Assembly (NCBI RefSeq): GCF_030944625.1
Contig: NZ_JAUSXY010000001.1
Coordinates: forward strand, 3,968,001 to 4,032,000
Source: Arthrobacter sp. SLBN-112
GTDB lineage: Bacteria > Actinomycetota > Actinomycetes > Actinomycetales > Micrococcaceae
Direction of reading: 5' to 3'
DNA length: 64,000 nt
Below are positions 1 to 10,373 of this stretch, piece by piece. The notes below the pieces were generated by a model. It searched no databases. It had not been told where the DNA came from and worked only from the letters and a program-made list of their open reading frames with translations. The translations under genes and the position numbers were made by a program. How positions within the stretch are numbered: position 1 is the stretch's first letter; every line of letters begins with the position of its first letter.

Positions 1-1549
<1,549 letters not shown>

Positions 1550-1873
1550 GCGCGGGCGTCTCCCTGTGGGTCGGCTTGGTTGTGAAAATTCTGTCTATTT
1601 CACCAAGTACAACTTACCCGAGGACGCCGGCTTGAACCTTAACGGGGCGCCCGGATTACCCCGCTGAGAGCAGCATTACAGCGATGGAGAACGCCCGACG
1701 GCGGCACGCACCAGGGTGCCCCGGCCACTATCGCAAGCGGTGGGCTGCACGGGGTGCCGGGCCGGCCGCAGCCGCTGGATGATTGGTCACGAGTGTGTAC
1801 AAACGTGGCGCCTGGCGATAAGTTCGCTAAGTCACCCCCGATCCGGGCCCAACCCCGTTCAGACAGGACAACA
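1550..1873. other. Intergenic region between icd and the secreted protease
   Basis: This stretch of about 320 bases separates two divergent genes and should hold both promoters. I see no credible gene; the ORFs crossing it have no recognisable family features. The last 80 bases are less G-rich and lead into an AGGACA ribosome site for the protease. I could not fix -10/-35 boxes with confidence. Confidence 0.5.
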
Positions 1874-2839
1874 ATGATACGTACCAGGTCCCTGGCATCC
1901 GGCCTCCTGACCTTCTCCGCAGCCGCCGTGCTGGCCCTCACCTCAGCCGGCGGGGCTTCCGCCTCCCCCGCCCCGTCCGATGGGAAGACAACCCCCTCGG
2001 TTGCCAGCATCACCGTCGACGCCGGCGGCGCAGCTGACTACTACTGGACCCCCGAGCGGATGCAAAGCGCCATTCCGGGTGACACCCTGGCGGGCAAGGC
2101 GCTCGAGCGCGGCAACCGCTCCAGCCTCGCTGTCGTGGAGAAGGGCAAGCCCTCCACCACCAAGGGAACCAAGGGCAAGCCGACCATTGCCAAGAGCGAG
2201 AATCCTGTCTCCCACATCGGGAAGGTCTTCTTCACCCTGGGCACAACCAACTACGTGTGCTCCGGCAACGCTGTCTCCTCCACGAACGGCAGCACCGTGG
2301 CCACGGCCGGACACTGTGTGAACGAGAGTGGCGCCTACGCCACCAACTTCGTCTTCGTGCCCGCATACGACAACGGCGCGGCACCATACGGCAAGTGGAC
2401 TGCGAAGGCCCTGTACGCCCCGACCCAGTGGGTTTCCAATGGCGACATGACCTATGACACCGGCTTCGCCGTCATGAACCCCTTGAACGGCCAGAACCTC
2501 ACTGACGTCGTCGGCGGCTCGGGTACTGCCTTCAACCAGGCCCGCGGACTGACCTACACCGCCTACGGCTACCCGCAGGCCTCGCCGTTCGACGGCACGT
2601 CCCTGTGGAGCTGCACCGGTACGGCCACGAATGATCCCAACAACCCGCAGTTCGACACCCAGGGCATTCCCTGCGACATGACGGGCGGTTCCTCGGGCGG
2701 TCCGTGGTTCATCGGCATCGGCTCCGACGGCCTGCAGAACTCGATCAACAGCTACGGCTACAACGGTTCAGCTGTGATGTACGGCCCGTACTGGGGCTCG
2801 GTTATCCAGGACACGTACAAGCGTGCAGCAAAATCCTAG
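1874..2839 (+). CDS. Secreted trypsin/V8-like serine protease
   Basis: This is a predicted exported endopeptidase of the S1 (chymotrypsin/glutamyl-endopeptidase) fold, 321 residues. The N-terminus is a Sec signal peptide: MIRTR, a hydrophobic stretch, and a probable AXA-type cleavage near SAGGASAS. A pro-region follows carrying the actinobacterial motif YYWTPERM (about residues 56-63). The catalytic triad is visible: His in ATAGHCV, Asp in TYDTGFAV, and Ser in GGSSGGPW. Cysteines around the His and Ser loops could form disulfides. The ATG at 1874 is chosen because it begins the signal peptide and has AGGACA upstream; the frame is open further upstream but that part lacks protease features. 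A small peptide gene overlaps its last codons. Confidence 0.92.
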   Translation: MIRTRSLASGLLTFSAAAVLALTSAGGASASPAPSDGKTTPSVASITVDAGGAADYYWTPERMQSAIPGDTLAGKALERGNRSSLAVVEKGKPSTTKGTKGKPTIAKSENPVSHIGKVFFTLGTTNYVCSGNAVSSTNGSTVATAGHCVNESGAYATNFVFVPAYDNGAAPYGKWTAKALYAPTQWVSNGDMTYDTGFAVMNPLNGQNLTDVVGGSGTAFNQARGLTYTAYGYPQASPFDGTSLWSCTGTATNDPNNPQFDTQGIPCDMTGGSSGGPWFIGIGSDGLQNSINSYGYNGSAVMYGPYWGSVIQDTYKRAAKS

Positions 2840-2996
2840 GGAGCCGGCTTCGGACGAGGACCCCGTCAGCCACATAGATCTTGACCAGTCCAGCGAGGAA
2901 GTCCTCGAGTACTGGACCGAGGAGCGGATGGCGGAATCCAAGCCCCGGGAAATTCGGCTTCCCAAGCCGGAGGCCGGCCCTGGTGACAAGGAGTAG
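2823..2996 (+). CDS. Small acidic peptide with a YWTxERM motif, overlapping the protease 3' end
   Basis: GTG at 2823 opens a 57-residue frame that overlaps the last 17 bases of the protease gene in a different frame and ends at TAG 2994-2996, just before a strong terminator. The peptide is acidic and contains SSEEVLEYWTEERMAESKP followed by REIRLPKPE. Its EYWTEERM resembles YYWTPERM in the pro-region of the upstream protease. No signal peptide or membrane segment is visible, so it would stay in the cytoplasm unless it is exported with a partner. The coupled position suggests co-translation with the protease. It may be a pro-region-like accessory peptide or a member of a conserved small family; the function is unknown. 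Confidence 0.6.
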   Translation: MQQNPREPASDEDPVSHIDLDQSSEEVLEYWTEERMAESKPREIRLPKPEAGPGDKE

Positions 2997-3004
2997 GCCA
3001 GCAC

Positions 3005-3053
3005 AACGACGACGGCGCCCGTCCCTGTGAAGGGGACGGGCGCCGTCGTCGTT
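3005..3053. terminator. Strong bidirectional hairpin terminator
   Basis: A perfect 21-base-pair stem (3005-3025 with 3033-3053) encloses a 7-base loop. The arms start AACGACGACGGC and end GCCGTCGTCGTT. It lies between the protease/peptide genes on the plus strand and the 3' end of purH on the minus strand, so it can stop transcription from both sides. Confidence 0.9.
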
Positions 3054-3140
3054 AAACACTTTATCCATCATCCACTGCCCTGGGGCCCCGCCGGCAGGGT
3101 CCCCTGGCCGAGCGCAGCGAGGTTAGGGAGCCGGTGGGGA

Positions 3141-4826
3141 TTAGTGGAAGAAGTGCCGGGCTCCGGTGAAGTACATGGTGATCCCCGCGGCGTTGGCTGC
3201 CGCGATGACTTCCTCGTCGCGGACGGATCCGCCCGGCTGGACCACGGCGCGGACACCGGCGTCGACCAGGATCTGCAGGCCGTCGGCGAACGGGAAGAAG
3301 GCATCCGAGGCCGCCACGGCGCCGCGGGCCCGCTCCGGTGCGCCGCTCGCGTCCGCATTCGAGGCACCGCCGGCACCTTCGACGTCGGACTCAACCTTCA
3401 CGCCCAGGGTGTTGGCCCGCTCCACGGCGAGGCGGCATGAATCGAGCCTGTTGACCTGGCCCATGCCGATGCCCACGGCGGCGCCGTTGTCGGCAATCAG
3501 GATGGCGTTTGACTTCGCTGCACGGCACGCGGTCCAGGCGAAGGCGAGGTCCGCGAGGGTCTTTTCGTCGGCGGCCTCACCAGCCGCGAGGGTCCAGTTT
3601 GCGGGGTTGTCGCCGTCAGCGTCCACCTTGTCGCTGACCTGTACCAGCATGCCACCGGAAACCTGGCGGAACTCCGTGGGGTACCGGCCGTAGCCTTCGG
3701 GGAGGGCAAGCAGACGGATGTTCTTCTTCTTGGACAGGATCTCCACGGCCTCGGGCTCGAAGCCGGGGGCGATGACAACCTCCGTGAAGATGTCCTTGAC
3801 CGTGTTGGCCATGCCCGCGGTGACGGTGCGGTTGGCCGCGATGACGCCACCGAACGCGGAGACGGGGTCGCAGGCGTGGGCCTTGGCGTGCGCGTCGGCG
3901 ATGGGGTCAGTGGCATCCGCCGAACCAACGGCAACACCGCACGGGTTGGCGTGCTTGATGATGGCGACGGCGGGTTCGCTGAAGTCGTAGGCGGCGCGCA
4001 GGGCGGCGTCGGCGTCAACGAAGTTGTTGTAGCTCATGGCCTTGCCGTGCAGCTGGTCCGCCTGGGCGATGCCAACCGGAGCGGCCTTGTCCACATAGAG
4101 TGCCGCCTGCTGGTGCGGGTTCTCGCCGTAGCGCAGGACCTCCGAGCGCTCCAGGGACAGGCCGGCATAGGCGGGCCAGTCGATGACGCCGTCGCCGTCC
4201 TCATCCAGGAACTGGCTGGCGGTCCAAATGGCCACGGCATTGTCGTAAGCGGCAGTGTGCGCGAACGCCTTGGCGGCGAGGCGTCGGCGCGTCTTCAGGT
4301 CGAAGCCGCCGGCGGCAGCGGCCGCCACCACCTGGCCGTAGAAGGACGGGTCCACAACAATGGCGACGGCGGCGTGGTTCTTCGCGGCCGAGCGAACCAT
4401 CGCCGGGCCTCCGATATCGATCTGCTCAACGACGTCGTCCTGTGCGGCGCCGGACTTCACCGTCTCCACGAACGGGTAGAGGTTCACCACAACGAGGTCG
4501 AAGGCCTCGATGTCCATGCTGGCGAGCGTTTCCATGTGGGCCGGGACCCGACGGTCGGCCAGGATGCCGCCGTGAACACGCGGGTGGAGCGTCTTGACGC
4601 GGCCGTCCAGCATTTCCGGGGAGCCGGTGACTTCCTCCACCTCCTGGACGGGGATGCCCGCGGCGGCGATCTTCTTGGCCGTGGAACCGGTGGAGACGAG
4701 CTTCACGCCGGCCGCGTGCAGGCCTGTGGCGAGCTCCTCCAGACCGGTTTTGTCGTAAACCGAGATGAGGGCCCGGCGGATGGGTACACGGTCAATGGAT
4801 ACGCGTTCATGCTGCGTGAAGCTCAC
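3141..4826 (-). CDS. purH: Bifunctional AICAR transformylase / IMP cyclohydrolase
   Basis: PurH performs the last two steps of de novo IMP synthesis: formylation of AICAR with 10-formyl-THF, then cyclisation to IMP. The 561-residue protein has the N-terminal MGS-like IMP cyclohydrolase domain ([47 protein letters not shown]). The transformylase domain follows, with [42 protein letters not shown] and the C-terminal [12 protein letters not shown]. The length is slightly above the usual 510-540 because of an Ala/Gly-rich insert near residue 490. The GTG start at 4826 has GGAGA upstream. purN, usually its direct neighbour in this group, lies 1.6 kb away with an opposite-strand transporter gene between them. 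Confidence 0.96.
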   Translation of the reverse strand: MSFTQHERVSIDRVPIRRALISVYDKTGLEELATGLHAAGVKLVSTGSTAKKIAAAGIPVQEVEEVTGSPEMLDGRVKTLHPRVHGGILADRRVPAHMETLASMDIEAFDLVVVNLYPFVETVKSGAAQDDVVEQIDIGGPAMVRSAAKNHAAVAIVVDPSFYGQVVAAAAAGGFDLKTRRRLAAKAFAHTAAYDNAVAIWTASQFLDEDGDGVIDWPAYAGLSLERSEVLRYGENPHQQAALYVDKAAPVGIAQADQLHGKAMSYNNFVDADAALRAAYDFSEPAVAIIKHANPCGVAVGSADATDPIADAHAKAHACDPVSAFGGVIAANRTVTAGMANTVKDIFTEVVIAPGFEPEAVEILSKKKNIRLLALPEGYGRYPTEFRQVSGGMLVQVSDKVDADGDNPANWTLAAGEAADEKTLADLAFAWTACRAAKSNAILIADNGAAVGIGMGQVNRLDSCRLAVERANTLGVKVESDVEGAGGASNADASGAPERARGAVAASDAFFPFADGLQILVDAGVRAVVQPGGSVRDEEVIAAANAAGITMYFTGARHFFH

Positions 4827-4969
4827 AAATGTCTCCGTCTTATCTCGCGGAACAACGCCGCGGTTGGTGGGGATAGGGCCAGTTTATCGCGAAGGCAGCG
4901 GTTACCCCTTGTGTGCGCCGGAGTGTGAACGTCTGCAGGCCCGGATAGAGTCTTCAGCAGGAGGCGGCG

Positions 4970-6322
4970 ATGAATACTTACACCACTGTGCCCAGCGGCG
5001 AACAGGTGGTCCAGGAACTGCCCTGGCGGTGGAAAGTCCAGGGCAGGATCTTCCTGATCGGGGGACTTGGCTTCATGTTCGACGCCTGGGATGTGACCCT
5101 GAACGGCATCCTCATCCCGCTCCTGTCCACGCACTGGGCGCTGACACCGGGCGAGGCCGCCTGGGTAGGTACGGCCAACCTGATCGGAATGGCACTGGGC
5201 GCGTTCGCCTGGGGCACCATCGCGGATACGGCAGGCCGCAAGAAGGCGTTCACGGCCACGTTGCTCCTGTTTTCCATCTTCACGGTGTTGGGCGCCTTCT
5301 CCCCCGACTTCATGTGGTTCTGCATCTTCCGGTTCCTGGCGGGCTTCGGCCTGGGCGGCTGCATTCCGGTGGATTACGCCCTGGTAGGTGAGTTCACGCC
5401 AAGGAAGCAGCGCGGCAAGGTCCTGACCGCCATGGACGGCTGGTGGCCCATCGGCGCCGCCCTGGCAGGGTTCGTCTCCGCCGGGCTGGTGGCCCTGAAC
5501 GGTGACTGGCGCCTGACCATGCTGGTGATGGTGCTGCCGGCACTGCTCGTCTTCTGGGTCCGGCGGAGCGTCCCGGAGTCCCCGTTGTTCTTGATCCGCA
5601 AGGGCAGGCGGGAGGAAGCGGCGAGGATCATTGACGGGCTGGTGGTGGCCACAGGCGCCGAAACCCGGGCCTACAGCCTGCCCGATGCCAAGGACGCGCC
5701 GAGGCTTTCGGCCGGCAGCGCCTGGAGGCAGCTGCGGTCCGTCTGGCAGTTCAACTGGAAGATCACCACAGCCGCCTGGGCCCTGTTCTTCAGCATTCTC
5801 CTGGTCTACTACCTGTCCCTGACATGGATGCCGAGGATCCTGATCAGCGCCGGGTTCGCGGAGTACAAGGCGTTCGTCACCACGGCGTCCATGGCCGCCG
5901 TCGGCTTCCTTGGCGTGGTGGTGGCAGCGGTGCTCGTGGAACGGGTGGGACGCAAGTGGATCCTCGCCATCACCGGGCCGCTGTCCGCCCTGACCCTGGT
6001 GATCGTGGCGTTCGTGGTTGATATTCCGACGGCGGCGGTGTTCTGGCTGCTGGTGTTCGGGTTCGTGGTCCAGGTGGCCATCCCCGTGCTGTACGCGTAC
6101 GTTTCAGAGCTGTACCCCACCGAGCTGCGAGGCAGCGGCTTCGGCTGGGCGTCCACGTTCTCGCGGCTGGGCGCCGGCTTTGGGCCGCTGATTTTCGCCA
6201 ACTATTTCTGGCCGGAGCTGGGCCTTGCCACGTCTTTTGCGCTGGCCGGTGCCCTGGTGCTGGTGTCCGTGCTGTGGATGGCCTTCTTTTCCCCTGAAAC
6301 CCGGCAGCGCCGGCTCGAGTAG
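4970..6322 (+). CDS. MFS transporter, metabolite:H+ symporter type
   Basis: This is a 450-residue polytopic membrane protein with about 12 predicted helices. Helix 1 carries FMFDAWDVTLNG, whose acidic residues are typical of metabolite:H+ symporters in the AAHS/NiaP-like branch. The loop 2-3 signature is GTIADTAGRKKAF and the post-helix-4 motif is VGEFTPRKQRGK. The second half has YPTELRGSGFGW, the matching loop motif. Substrates in this branch include aromatic acids and nicotinate; the sequence alone does not choose. The ATG has an AGGAGG site about 6 bases upstream. It sits between purH and purN on the opposite strand, which suggests insertion into an ancestral purNH arrangement. Confidence 0.85.
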   Translation: MNTYTTVPSGEQVVQELPWRWKVQGRIFLIGGLGFMFDAWDVTLNGILIPLLSTHWALTPGEAAWVGTANLIGMALGAFAWGTIADTAGRKKAFTATLLLFSIFTVLGAFSPDFMWFCIFRFLAGFGLGGCIPVDYALVGEFTPRKQRGKVLTAMDGWWPIGAALAGFVSAGLVALNGDWRLTMLVMVLPALLVFWVRRSVPESPLFLIRKGRREEAARIIDGLVVATGAETRAYSLPDAKDAPRLSAGSAWRQLRSVWQFNWKITTAAWALFFSILLVYYLSLTWMPRILISAGFAEYKAFVTTASMAAVGFLGVVVAAVLVERVGRKWILAITGPLSALTLVIVAFVVDIPTAAVFWLLVFGFVVQVAIPVLYAYVSELYPTELRGSGFGWASTFSRLGAGFGPLIFANYFWPELGLATSFALAGALVLVSVLWMAFFSPETRQRRLE

Positions 6323-6351
6323 CAGGCAGGCGGCCGCGCCCAGATTCGAAT

Positions 6352-6412
6352 TCGACGCTCAAGTTCCCTGACGCCCCTGCATACAATGCGCGTCAGGGAA
6401 TCTGCGCGTCGA
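6352..6412. terminator. Compound inverted repeat between convergent MFS and purN genes
   Basis: An inner perfect 11-base stem (TTCCCTGACGC at 6364-6374 with GCGTCAGGGAA at 6390-6400) is flanked by an outer 7-base pair (TCGACGC at 6352-6358 with GCGTCGA at 6406-6412). The position between two convergent genes fits a bidirectional terminator. No clear T-run follows, so it could instead be a trace of the insertion that brought in the transporter. Confidence 0.6.
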
Positions 6413-6451
6413 GAGGGAAGAAGCGCGTCGGTACGGCCTGGTTTCGGATGC

Positions 6452-7021
6452 TCAGGCGCCGGCAGAGGCCAGCGCCGCCAGGGTGGACACCAACAGCCGG
6501 CGCTCCACCACTTTGATGCGCTCGTGCAGGGTCTCCTCGGTGTCCGAGTCCTCGATGGTCACGGCCTCCTGGGCGATGATGGGCCCGGTGTCCACGCCGG
6601 CGTCGGCCCAGTGCACCGTGCAGCCGGTCACCTTCACGCCGTAGGCCATGGCGTCCCGTACGCCGTGGGCCCCGGGAAACGCCGGAAGCAGCGCAGGGTG
6701 GGTGTTCAGGTACTTGCCGTTGAAGGCGTCGATGAATTCCGGGCTGACGATCCGCATGAAGCCGGAGGACACCACCACGTCAGGTTTGAAGGCGGCTACG
6801 GCGTCGGTCAGGGCGGCGTTCCAGTCTGCGCGGTCCCGGTAGGACTTGAAGTCCACCACGAACGTGGGGATGCCTGCCGCGGCGGAGCGTTCGACGCCGA
6901 AGGTTCCCTCCCTGTCAGCCCCCACCGCAGCGATCTCCACGTCGAGTTCCCCCGCCTTGACGGCGTCGATGACTGCTTGGAGATTGGACCCGGTGCCGGA
7001 GACGAGGACGACGATACGCAT
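6452..7021 (-). CDS. purN: Phosphoribosylglycinamide formyltransferase
   Basis: PurN transfers a formyl group from 10-formyl-THF to GAR, the third step of purine synthesis. The 189-residue protein starts MRIVVLVSGTGSNLQA (phosphate-binding loop). It carries the folate/catalytic signature NTHPALLPAFPGAHGVRDA, with the catalytic His after the Asn, and ends the active site with HWADAGVDTGPIIAQ. The length is normal for the family. It lies downstream of the DUF6350-type gene on the same strand, with a short opposite-strand gene in between. Confidence 0.96.
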   Translation of the reverse strand: MRIVVLVSGTGSNLQAVIDAVKAGELDVEIAAVGADREGTFGVERSAAAGIPTFVVDFKSYRDRADWNAALTDAVAAFKPDVVVSSGFMRIVSPEFIDAFNGKYLNTHPALLPAFPGAHGVRDAMAYGVKVTGCTVHWADAGVDTGPIIAQEAVTIEDSDTEETLHERIKVVERRLLVSTLAALASAGA

Positions 7022-7060
7022 TGGTCCAGCTTAGGTGCACGCTCGCGTACGCTGGAAAAC

Positions 7061-7492
7061 ATGAACAGCCAACCGGGCCGGGGCGCGCAGCAACGGGCCA
7101 AACCCCCGCTCAGCGAGGCGGCAAAAGCCTCCCTCACCAAGACCCTGACCCTGTTCCGGATGTTCTTGGTCTCGGTCCTCGGCGCGCTGTTCGTCTACCA
7201 GCTGGACGTCAACTACCTGTGGCTGTCTACTGTCCTCACGGCAGCCAGCCTGGTGCTGGGGATATTCCTGCTGGCCCGGGCCATCCGGTTAAGGGAATCA
7301 AAACTGGTTCTTATTGGCACCATCTCCGGCCTGGTGGTGGCCGTCGTGATGGTGCCGCTGATCATCACCGCCATGGTCTTTTTCGACCAGGTGCGCGACT
7401 ACCAGGCATGCCTGGGCCGGGCACTGACGGACCGGGCGACGCACGCGTGTGTGACCCAGTTCCAGGATGTCCTGCCCACAAAGTTGGGTTAG
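7061..7492 (+). CDS. Conserved small membrane protein, unknown function
   Basis: This 143-residue protein begins MNSQPGRGAQQRAKPPL. Three hydrophobic segments follow, at about residues 33-53, 57-75 and 85-110, the last containing VVMVPLIITAMVFF. Two cysteines in the C-terminal tail (YQACLGRAL and THACVTQF) could form an extracytoplasmic disulfide. The ATG at 7061 is chosen because the sequence just upstream does not look coding and contains the divergent purN promoter. I do not recognise a named family. It lies head-to-head with purN and tail-to-tail with the DUF6350-type gene. Confidence 0.7.
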   Translation: MNSQPGRGAQQRAKPPLSEAAKASLTKTLTLFRMFLVSVLGALFVYQLDVNYLWLSTVLTAASLVLGIFLLARAIRLRESKLVLIGTISGLVVAVVMVPLIITAMVFFDQVRDYQACLGRALTDRATHACVTQFQDVLPTKLG

Positions 7493-7510
7493 CGCGGGCC
7501 GGCAAGGCGC

Positions 7511-8827
7511 CTAGCTGACAAGTTCCGTATCCCGTTCCCTGGCACCGCTTTCCTCACGTTCCAGCCAGGGCCCGGCGGCGTAGCCAATGACGACGCCGAC
7601 GCCAACCTCGGCCGCCACCCACAGACCGGTCCAGAGCGGGTCGGGTCCGATATCGGTCAGGCGGCCGAGCCCCGCGGACCCCCGGGCCACCCAGGCCAGG
7701 CACATCGTCAACACCCCCGCAGCCAGCCCGGCCAGAGCACCGAGCACCAGGGTGGAGGCGCTTGCTGTGAACCAGCGCGCATGGATCTTGATGGCAAGCC
7801 ATTCGTCGAAGTGGTTCTCCCCCTCCCGAAGGAACCACCAGCCTGCCACGACGCCGGCCAGCACCGGAACGATCAACGCCACGAAGGCGTAGTCCAAGGT
7901 GCCCGACGGGATGGCGGCCAGGACGGGAACGGAGGGCATGGGACCCACTGCGGTGCCCAGCGGCCCAGCCTGGGAACCCACGCCCATGGCGAAACCCGCA
8001 CCTGATGTCCAGGCGAGGGAAAATACCACCAGGTTTGGCAGGAAGCCGAGCTGCGCGATGGTGAGGGCGGCACCTCCCACCGGGCCGGCGTCGAGCGCCT
8101 CATAGACGGAGACGACGAGGTTCCAGTGGATGAACAGGTCCACGGTCAACAGCACCGCCGACAGGGTGAGCGCAGAGACCACGGCCACGAATCCGGCCTT
8201 CGCCGCAGACGCGAAGTACGAGCCCGCCCATCGCGAATGCTGGCTGGTCCGCGAAATCCAGTCCACCGCGTCGACGCCGATCAGCCGGCTCCAGGAGCCG
8301 GCTTCCCTGCGGGCGCCGATCACCATGCCCAGTCCGTAAGGAATCAGCGGAACCAGCATGGCGTACCAGAGATTGATGACGACGTCGGTGCTGCGGCACA
8401 CGAAACCGGTAGCCGCACCGAAGGCTGCGTAGACCATCCACGAGCCCAGCAGGGCCTGCCACAGTTGGTCGGTGTAGGAGGCCCGGGCCAGGCGCCGGCC
8501 GGCGCGCCAGGCCAGCAGGAAAGGAATCAGGGTCAGGCCAAGGGGAATCAGGCTGAGGACGTCGGATCCGCCGTGCGCTGCCGGGGCGGGCCCTGCTCCC
8601 GTGAGTTCCAGGGGCACGCCGTGGACCAGAAGCCAGGACTGGCCGGCCAGTCGGGCCAAAACCTCGAACTGCCCGTTTTGGAAACCCGCCGTGGCCCAGA
8701 CGGCGACAATGGGCGCTATCACCACCAGCGCGGAAATGATGGCCGCCTGCGCCGTTTCAAGGGCGCCCTGCAGCCACAAAGGCATCGGAAGGCCACGGTT
8801 TCCGGTCTGATCAGCACGCAGTTTCAT
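7511..8827 (-). CDS. Polytopic membrane protein, DUF6350 family
   Basis: From ATG at 8825-8827 the protein is 438 residues (MKLRADQTGN...), with about ten hydrophobic segments and an Arg-rich cytoplasmic loop (AWRAGRRLARASY). This matches the actinobacterial DUF6350 family, which in Micrococcaceae commonly sits beside purN/purH. The frame stays open another 106 codons upstream, but that part is polar, low in quality and lacks membrane segments, so the internal Met is the better start. No catalytic motif is visible. A role in envelope or transport is inference only. Confidence 0.8.
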   Translation of the reverse strand: MKLRADQTGNRGLPMPLWLQGALETAQAAIISALVVIAPIVAVWATAGFQNGQFEVLARLAGQSWLLVHGVPLELTGAGPAPAAHGGSDVLSLIPLGLTLIPFLLAWRAGRRLARASYTDQLWQALLGSWMVYAAFGAATGFVCRSTDVVINLWYAMLVPLIPYGLGMVIGARREAGSWSRLIGVDAVDWISRTSQHSRWAGSYFASAAKAGFVAVVSALTLSAVLLTVDLFIHWNLVVSVYEALDAGPVGGAALTIAQLGFLPNLVVFSLAWTSGAGFAMGVGSQAGPLGTAVGPMPSVPVLAAIPSGTLDYAFVALIVPVLAGVVAGWWFLREGENHFDEWLAIKIHARWFTASASTLVLGALAGLAAGVLTMCLAWVARGSAGLGRLTDIGPDPLWTGLWVAAEVGVGVVIGYAAGPWLEREESGARERDTELVS

Positions 8828-9111
8828 CGTGTTCCATGGTGTCACGCCGGGTGCATCCTGCCCGCGAACGACAGGCTCCGCGAAGGGACTGGGTGAACAA
8901 TCAAATGCCCCGCCGCCCGGCGCTTTTTCCGGGGCCCGGCCGTAAAATTGGTATCTGAAACCAACGCCCCCGTCCGACGACCGGACGCAGTGCGATTTCC
9001 GCTGGCCGCCGGGCCTGACCCGCGCCAGCCAAGGACCCGGATCCGCAAACCGGGAAACAGGAGCCGCGAATGAGAGATGAACCGTAAGTTCTGAAGATAT
9101 TCGTCCTACTG
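8828..9111. other. Long intergenic region, no gene recognised
   Basis: About 280 bases lie upstream of the DUF6350-type gene, followed by the hairpins up to 9201. ORFs crossing this region on both strands look like noise. On the minus strand an A/T-richer patch around 8941-8965 is the most promoter-like part, which would give the membrane protein gene a 5' leader of about 100 bases. I see no riboswitch I can name. Confidence 0.4.
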
Positions 9112-9149
9112 GCTGGTGCACCCACGACATACAGTCTGGTTGCACCAGC
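9112..9149. repeat. Perfect 9-bp inverted repeat
   Basis: GCTGGTGCA (9112-9120) pairs with TGCACCAGC (9141-9149) across a 20-base spacer. It directly precedes the next hairpin, so the two may form a two-stem terminator region or a small structured RNA. Confidence 0.6.
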
Positions 9150-9154
9150 GCTTA

Positions 9155-9201
9155 ACGGTGCGGCGCCGGGAACCCCCAAGGCTCCCGGCGCCGTTCACCG
9201 T
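9155..9201. terminator. Rho-independent-type terminator of the PRC-barrel gene
   Basis: CGGCGCCGGGA (9161-9171) pairs perfectly with TCCCGGCGCCG (9183-9193). An outer ACGGTG/CACCGT pair extends the stem to 9155-9201. It lies 55 bases past the stop of the minus-strand PRC-barrel gene. Confidence 0.8.
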
Positions 9202-9256
9202 TTCAGGGCCGCTGATGAGTCAAGCTGCCCGAATACCGGTTGAACCGCCCCACGGG

Positions 9257-10120
9257 TCAGCGGCGGCCGTCGGCGTCCGTTTCGATGTTCTCCTTGCGGA
9301 CTTCCTCATCCACCGTGACATCGTCGCGGACAACGTCCTTGTCCAGCCGGACCCGCTCAACCGGAACGGCTTCCTTCTCCACCACCGGACGTTCCTCGTG
9401 CAGGACCACCTCGTGCTCCTCTTCGCTGATCGAGGGACCATCCAGGGCCGCACCGCGGTTGGCGTCCGTAATGGGTTCGCGCTCAACGCGGACTTCCTCG
9501 CGTTCCACAGGAACGGTCTTGGTGACGTTCTCGGTGGTGACGTACTTCCGAAGCCGGACGCGTCCGGTTGCTTCGCGCTCCTTGCCGATGTTGAGCCGTT
9601 CCTCGGACCGGGTCATGGCGTCGTCGGTGGTAGGGCCGGAGGTATCGTGGCCCACCGCGTCTCGGGTTCCGTTGTCGTCGTAGGTGTCCCGGCCTGCGCC
9701 GATCCCGGCCGTGGGGGTGCCGGCGTTCAGGTCGGCATCGCCCTGCAGGTCGATGTCACCGGCGTCGGATTCCGTGCCGGTGCGGGCTTCCGTGTAGGTC
9801 CGTGCACCGCGGTCGTAGTGGGTGTACAGCCGGTCCTCTTCCTCAGGGGTGAGGTGGCCGTCGGCCTCTACCCGGGGAGCGTCCTTCACGTGCTCCTTGG
9901 TGAACGGAACCACCAGGTCCTCGCCCTCGGTGCGCGCGCCTTCGACCGGCACGAAGGTCTCGGAGGTGCCGAAGAGGCCGGTCTTGACCGTAACCCATGT
10001 GGGCTCACCCGTGTCGTCGTCTGCGTACAACTGGCCAATTGAACCAATTTTCGCACCGTCGGTGCCCACGACGTTGCCGCCCTTGGCGAGCAGGCTTTCA
10101 AGGTTTTCCCTGTTGAGCAT
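9257..10120 (-). CDS. PRC-barrel and DUF2382 domain stress protein
   Basis: This cytoplasmic protein has 287 residues. An N-terminal PRC-barrel domain (about 1-110) contains GAKIGSIGQLYADD and ETFVPVEGA. A Gly/Asp-rich linker follows. The C-terminal DUF2382 region (about 175-285) has the repeated charged pattern LNIGKEREATGRVRLRKYV, VPVEREEVRVER and EEEHEVVLHEERPVVEK. Such proteins are usually linked to stress or photosynthesis-like protein scaffolds; no enzyme activity is known. The ATG at 10118-10120 is fixed by AAGGAGACGTA immediately upstream. A longer in-frame extension lacks domain features. A G/C-rich hairpin lies in its 5' leader at about 10165-10195. Confidence 0.9.
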   Translation of the reverse strand: MLNRENLESLLAKGGNVVGTDGAKIGSIGQLYADDDTGEPTWVTVKTGLFGTSETFVPVEGARTEGEDLVVPFTKEHVKDAPRVEADGHLTPEEEDRLYTHYDRGARTYTEARTGTESDAGDIDLQGDADLNAGTPTAGIGAGRDTYDDNGTRDAVGHDTSGPTTDDAMTRSEERLNIGKEREATGRVRLRKYVTTENVTKTVPVEREEVRVEREPITDANRGAALDGPSISEEEHEVVLHEERPVVEKEAVPVERVRLDKDVVRDDVTVDEEVRKENIETDADGRR

Positions 10121-10241
10121 TACGTCTCCTTGGTTTGTCTTTTGTGCTGGGACTGCGGGCCTGAAGCCCGGGCACCGGGTTTCGTCCCGGCACCCGGCCC
10201 CGCCCCGGCTGCTTGAGGCTGGCGTTGCTCCCCCTATAACG

Positions 10242-10253
10242 TAAGCATGCTTA
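10242..10253. promoter_or_regulatory. 12-bp palindrome upstream of the PRC-barrel gene
   Basis: TAAGCATGCTTA is a perfect palindrome about 120 bases upstream of the DUF2382 gene start. It lies beside an AT-rich stretch (TTATAG on the minus strand at about 10235-10240) that could be a -10 box. It is a plausible operator; the regulator is unknown. Confidence 0.4.
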
Positions 10254-10373
10254 GCATCGAATGCCAAGGCTACTTAGTATTTTTCTGTTCCAGGGGCAGC
10301 TGTTCACCCAACCTTTCCCTGCGGGTCACGCCCCCTCCCCCGCCATTTCAGGGCCGGCATCCACGGTTGAAGG

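Noticed and set aside
3876..4928. Plus-strand ORF of 350 codons opposite purH
   Set aside because: Antisense shadow of a high-GC gene; no family features.
8901..9179. Minus-strand ORF in the long gap after the PRC-barrel gene
   Set aside because: It runs through the hairpins and has no conserved motif or ribosome site.
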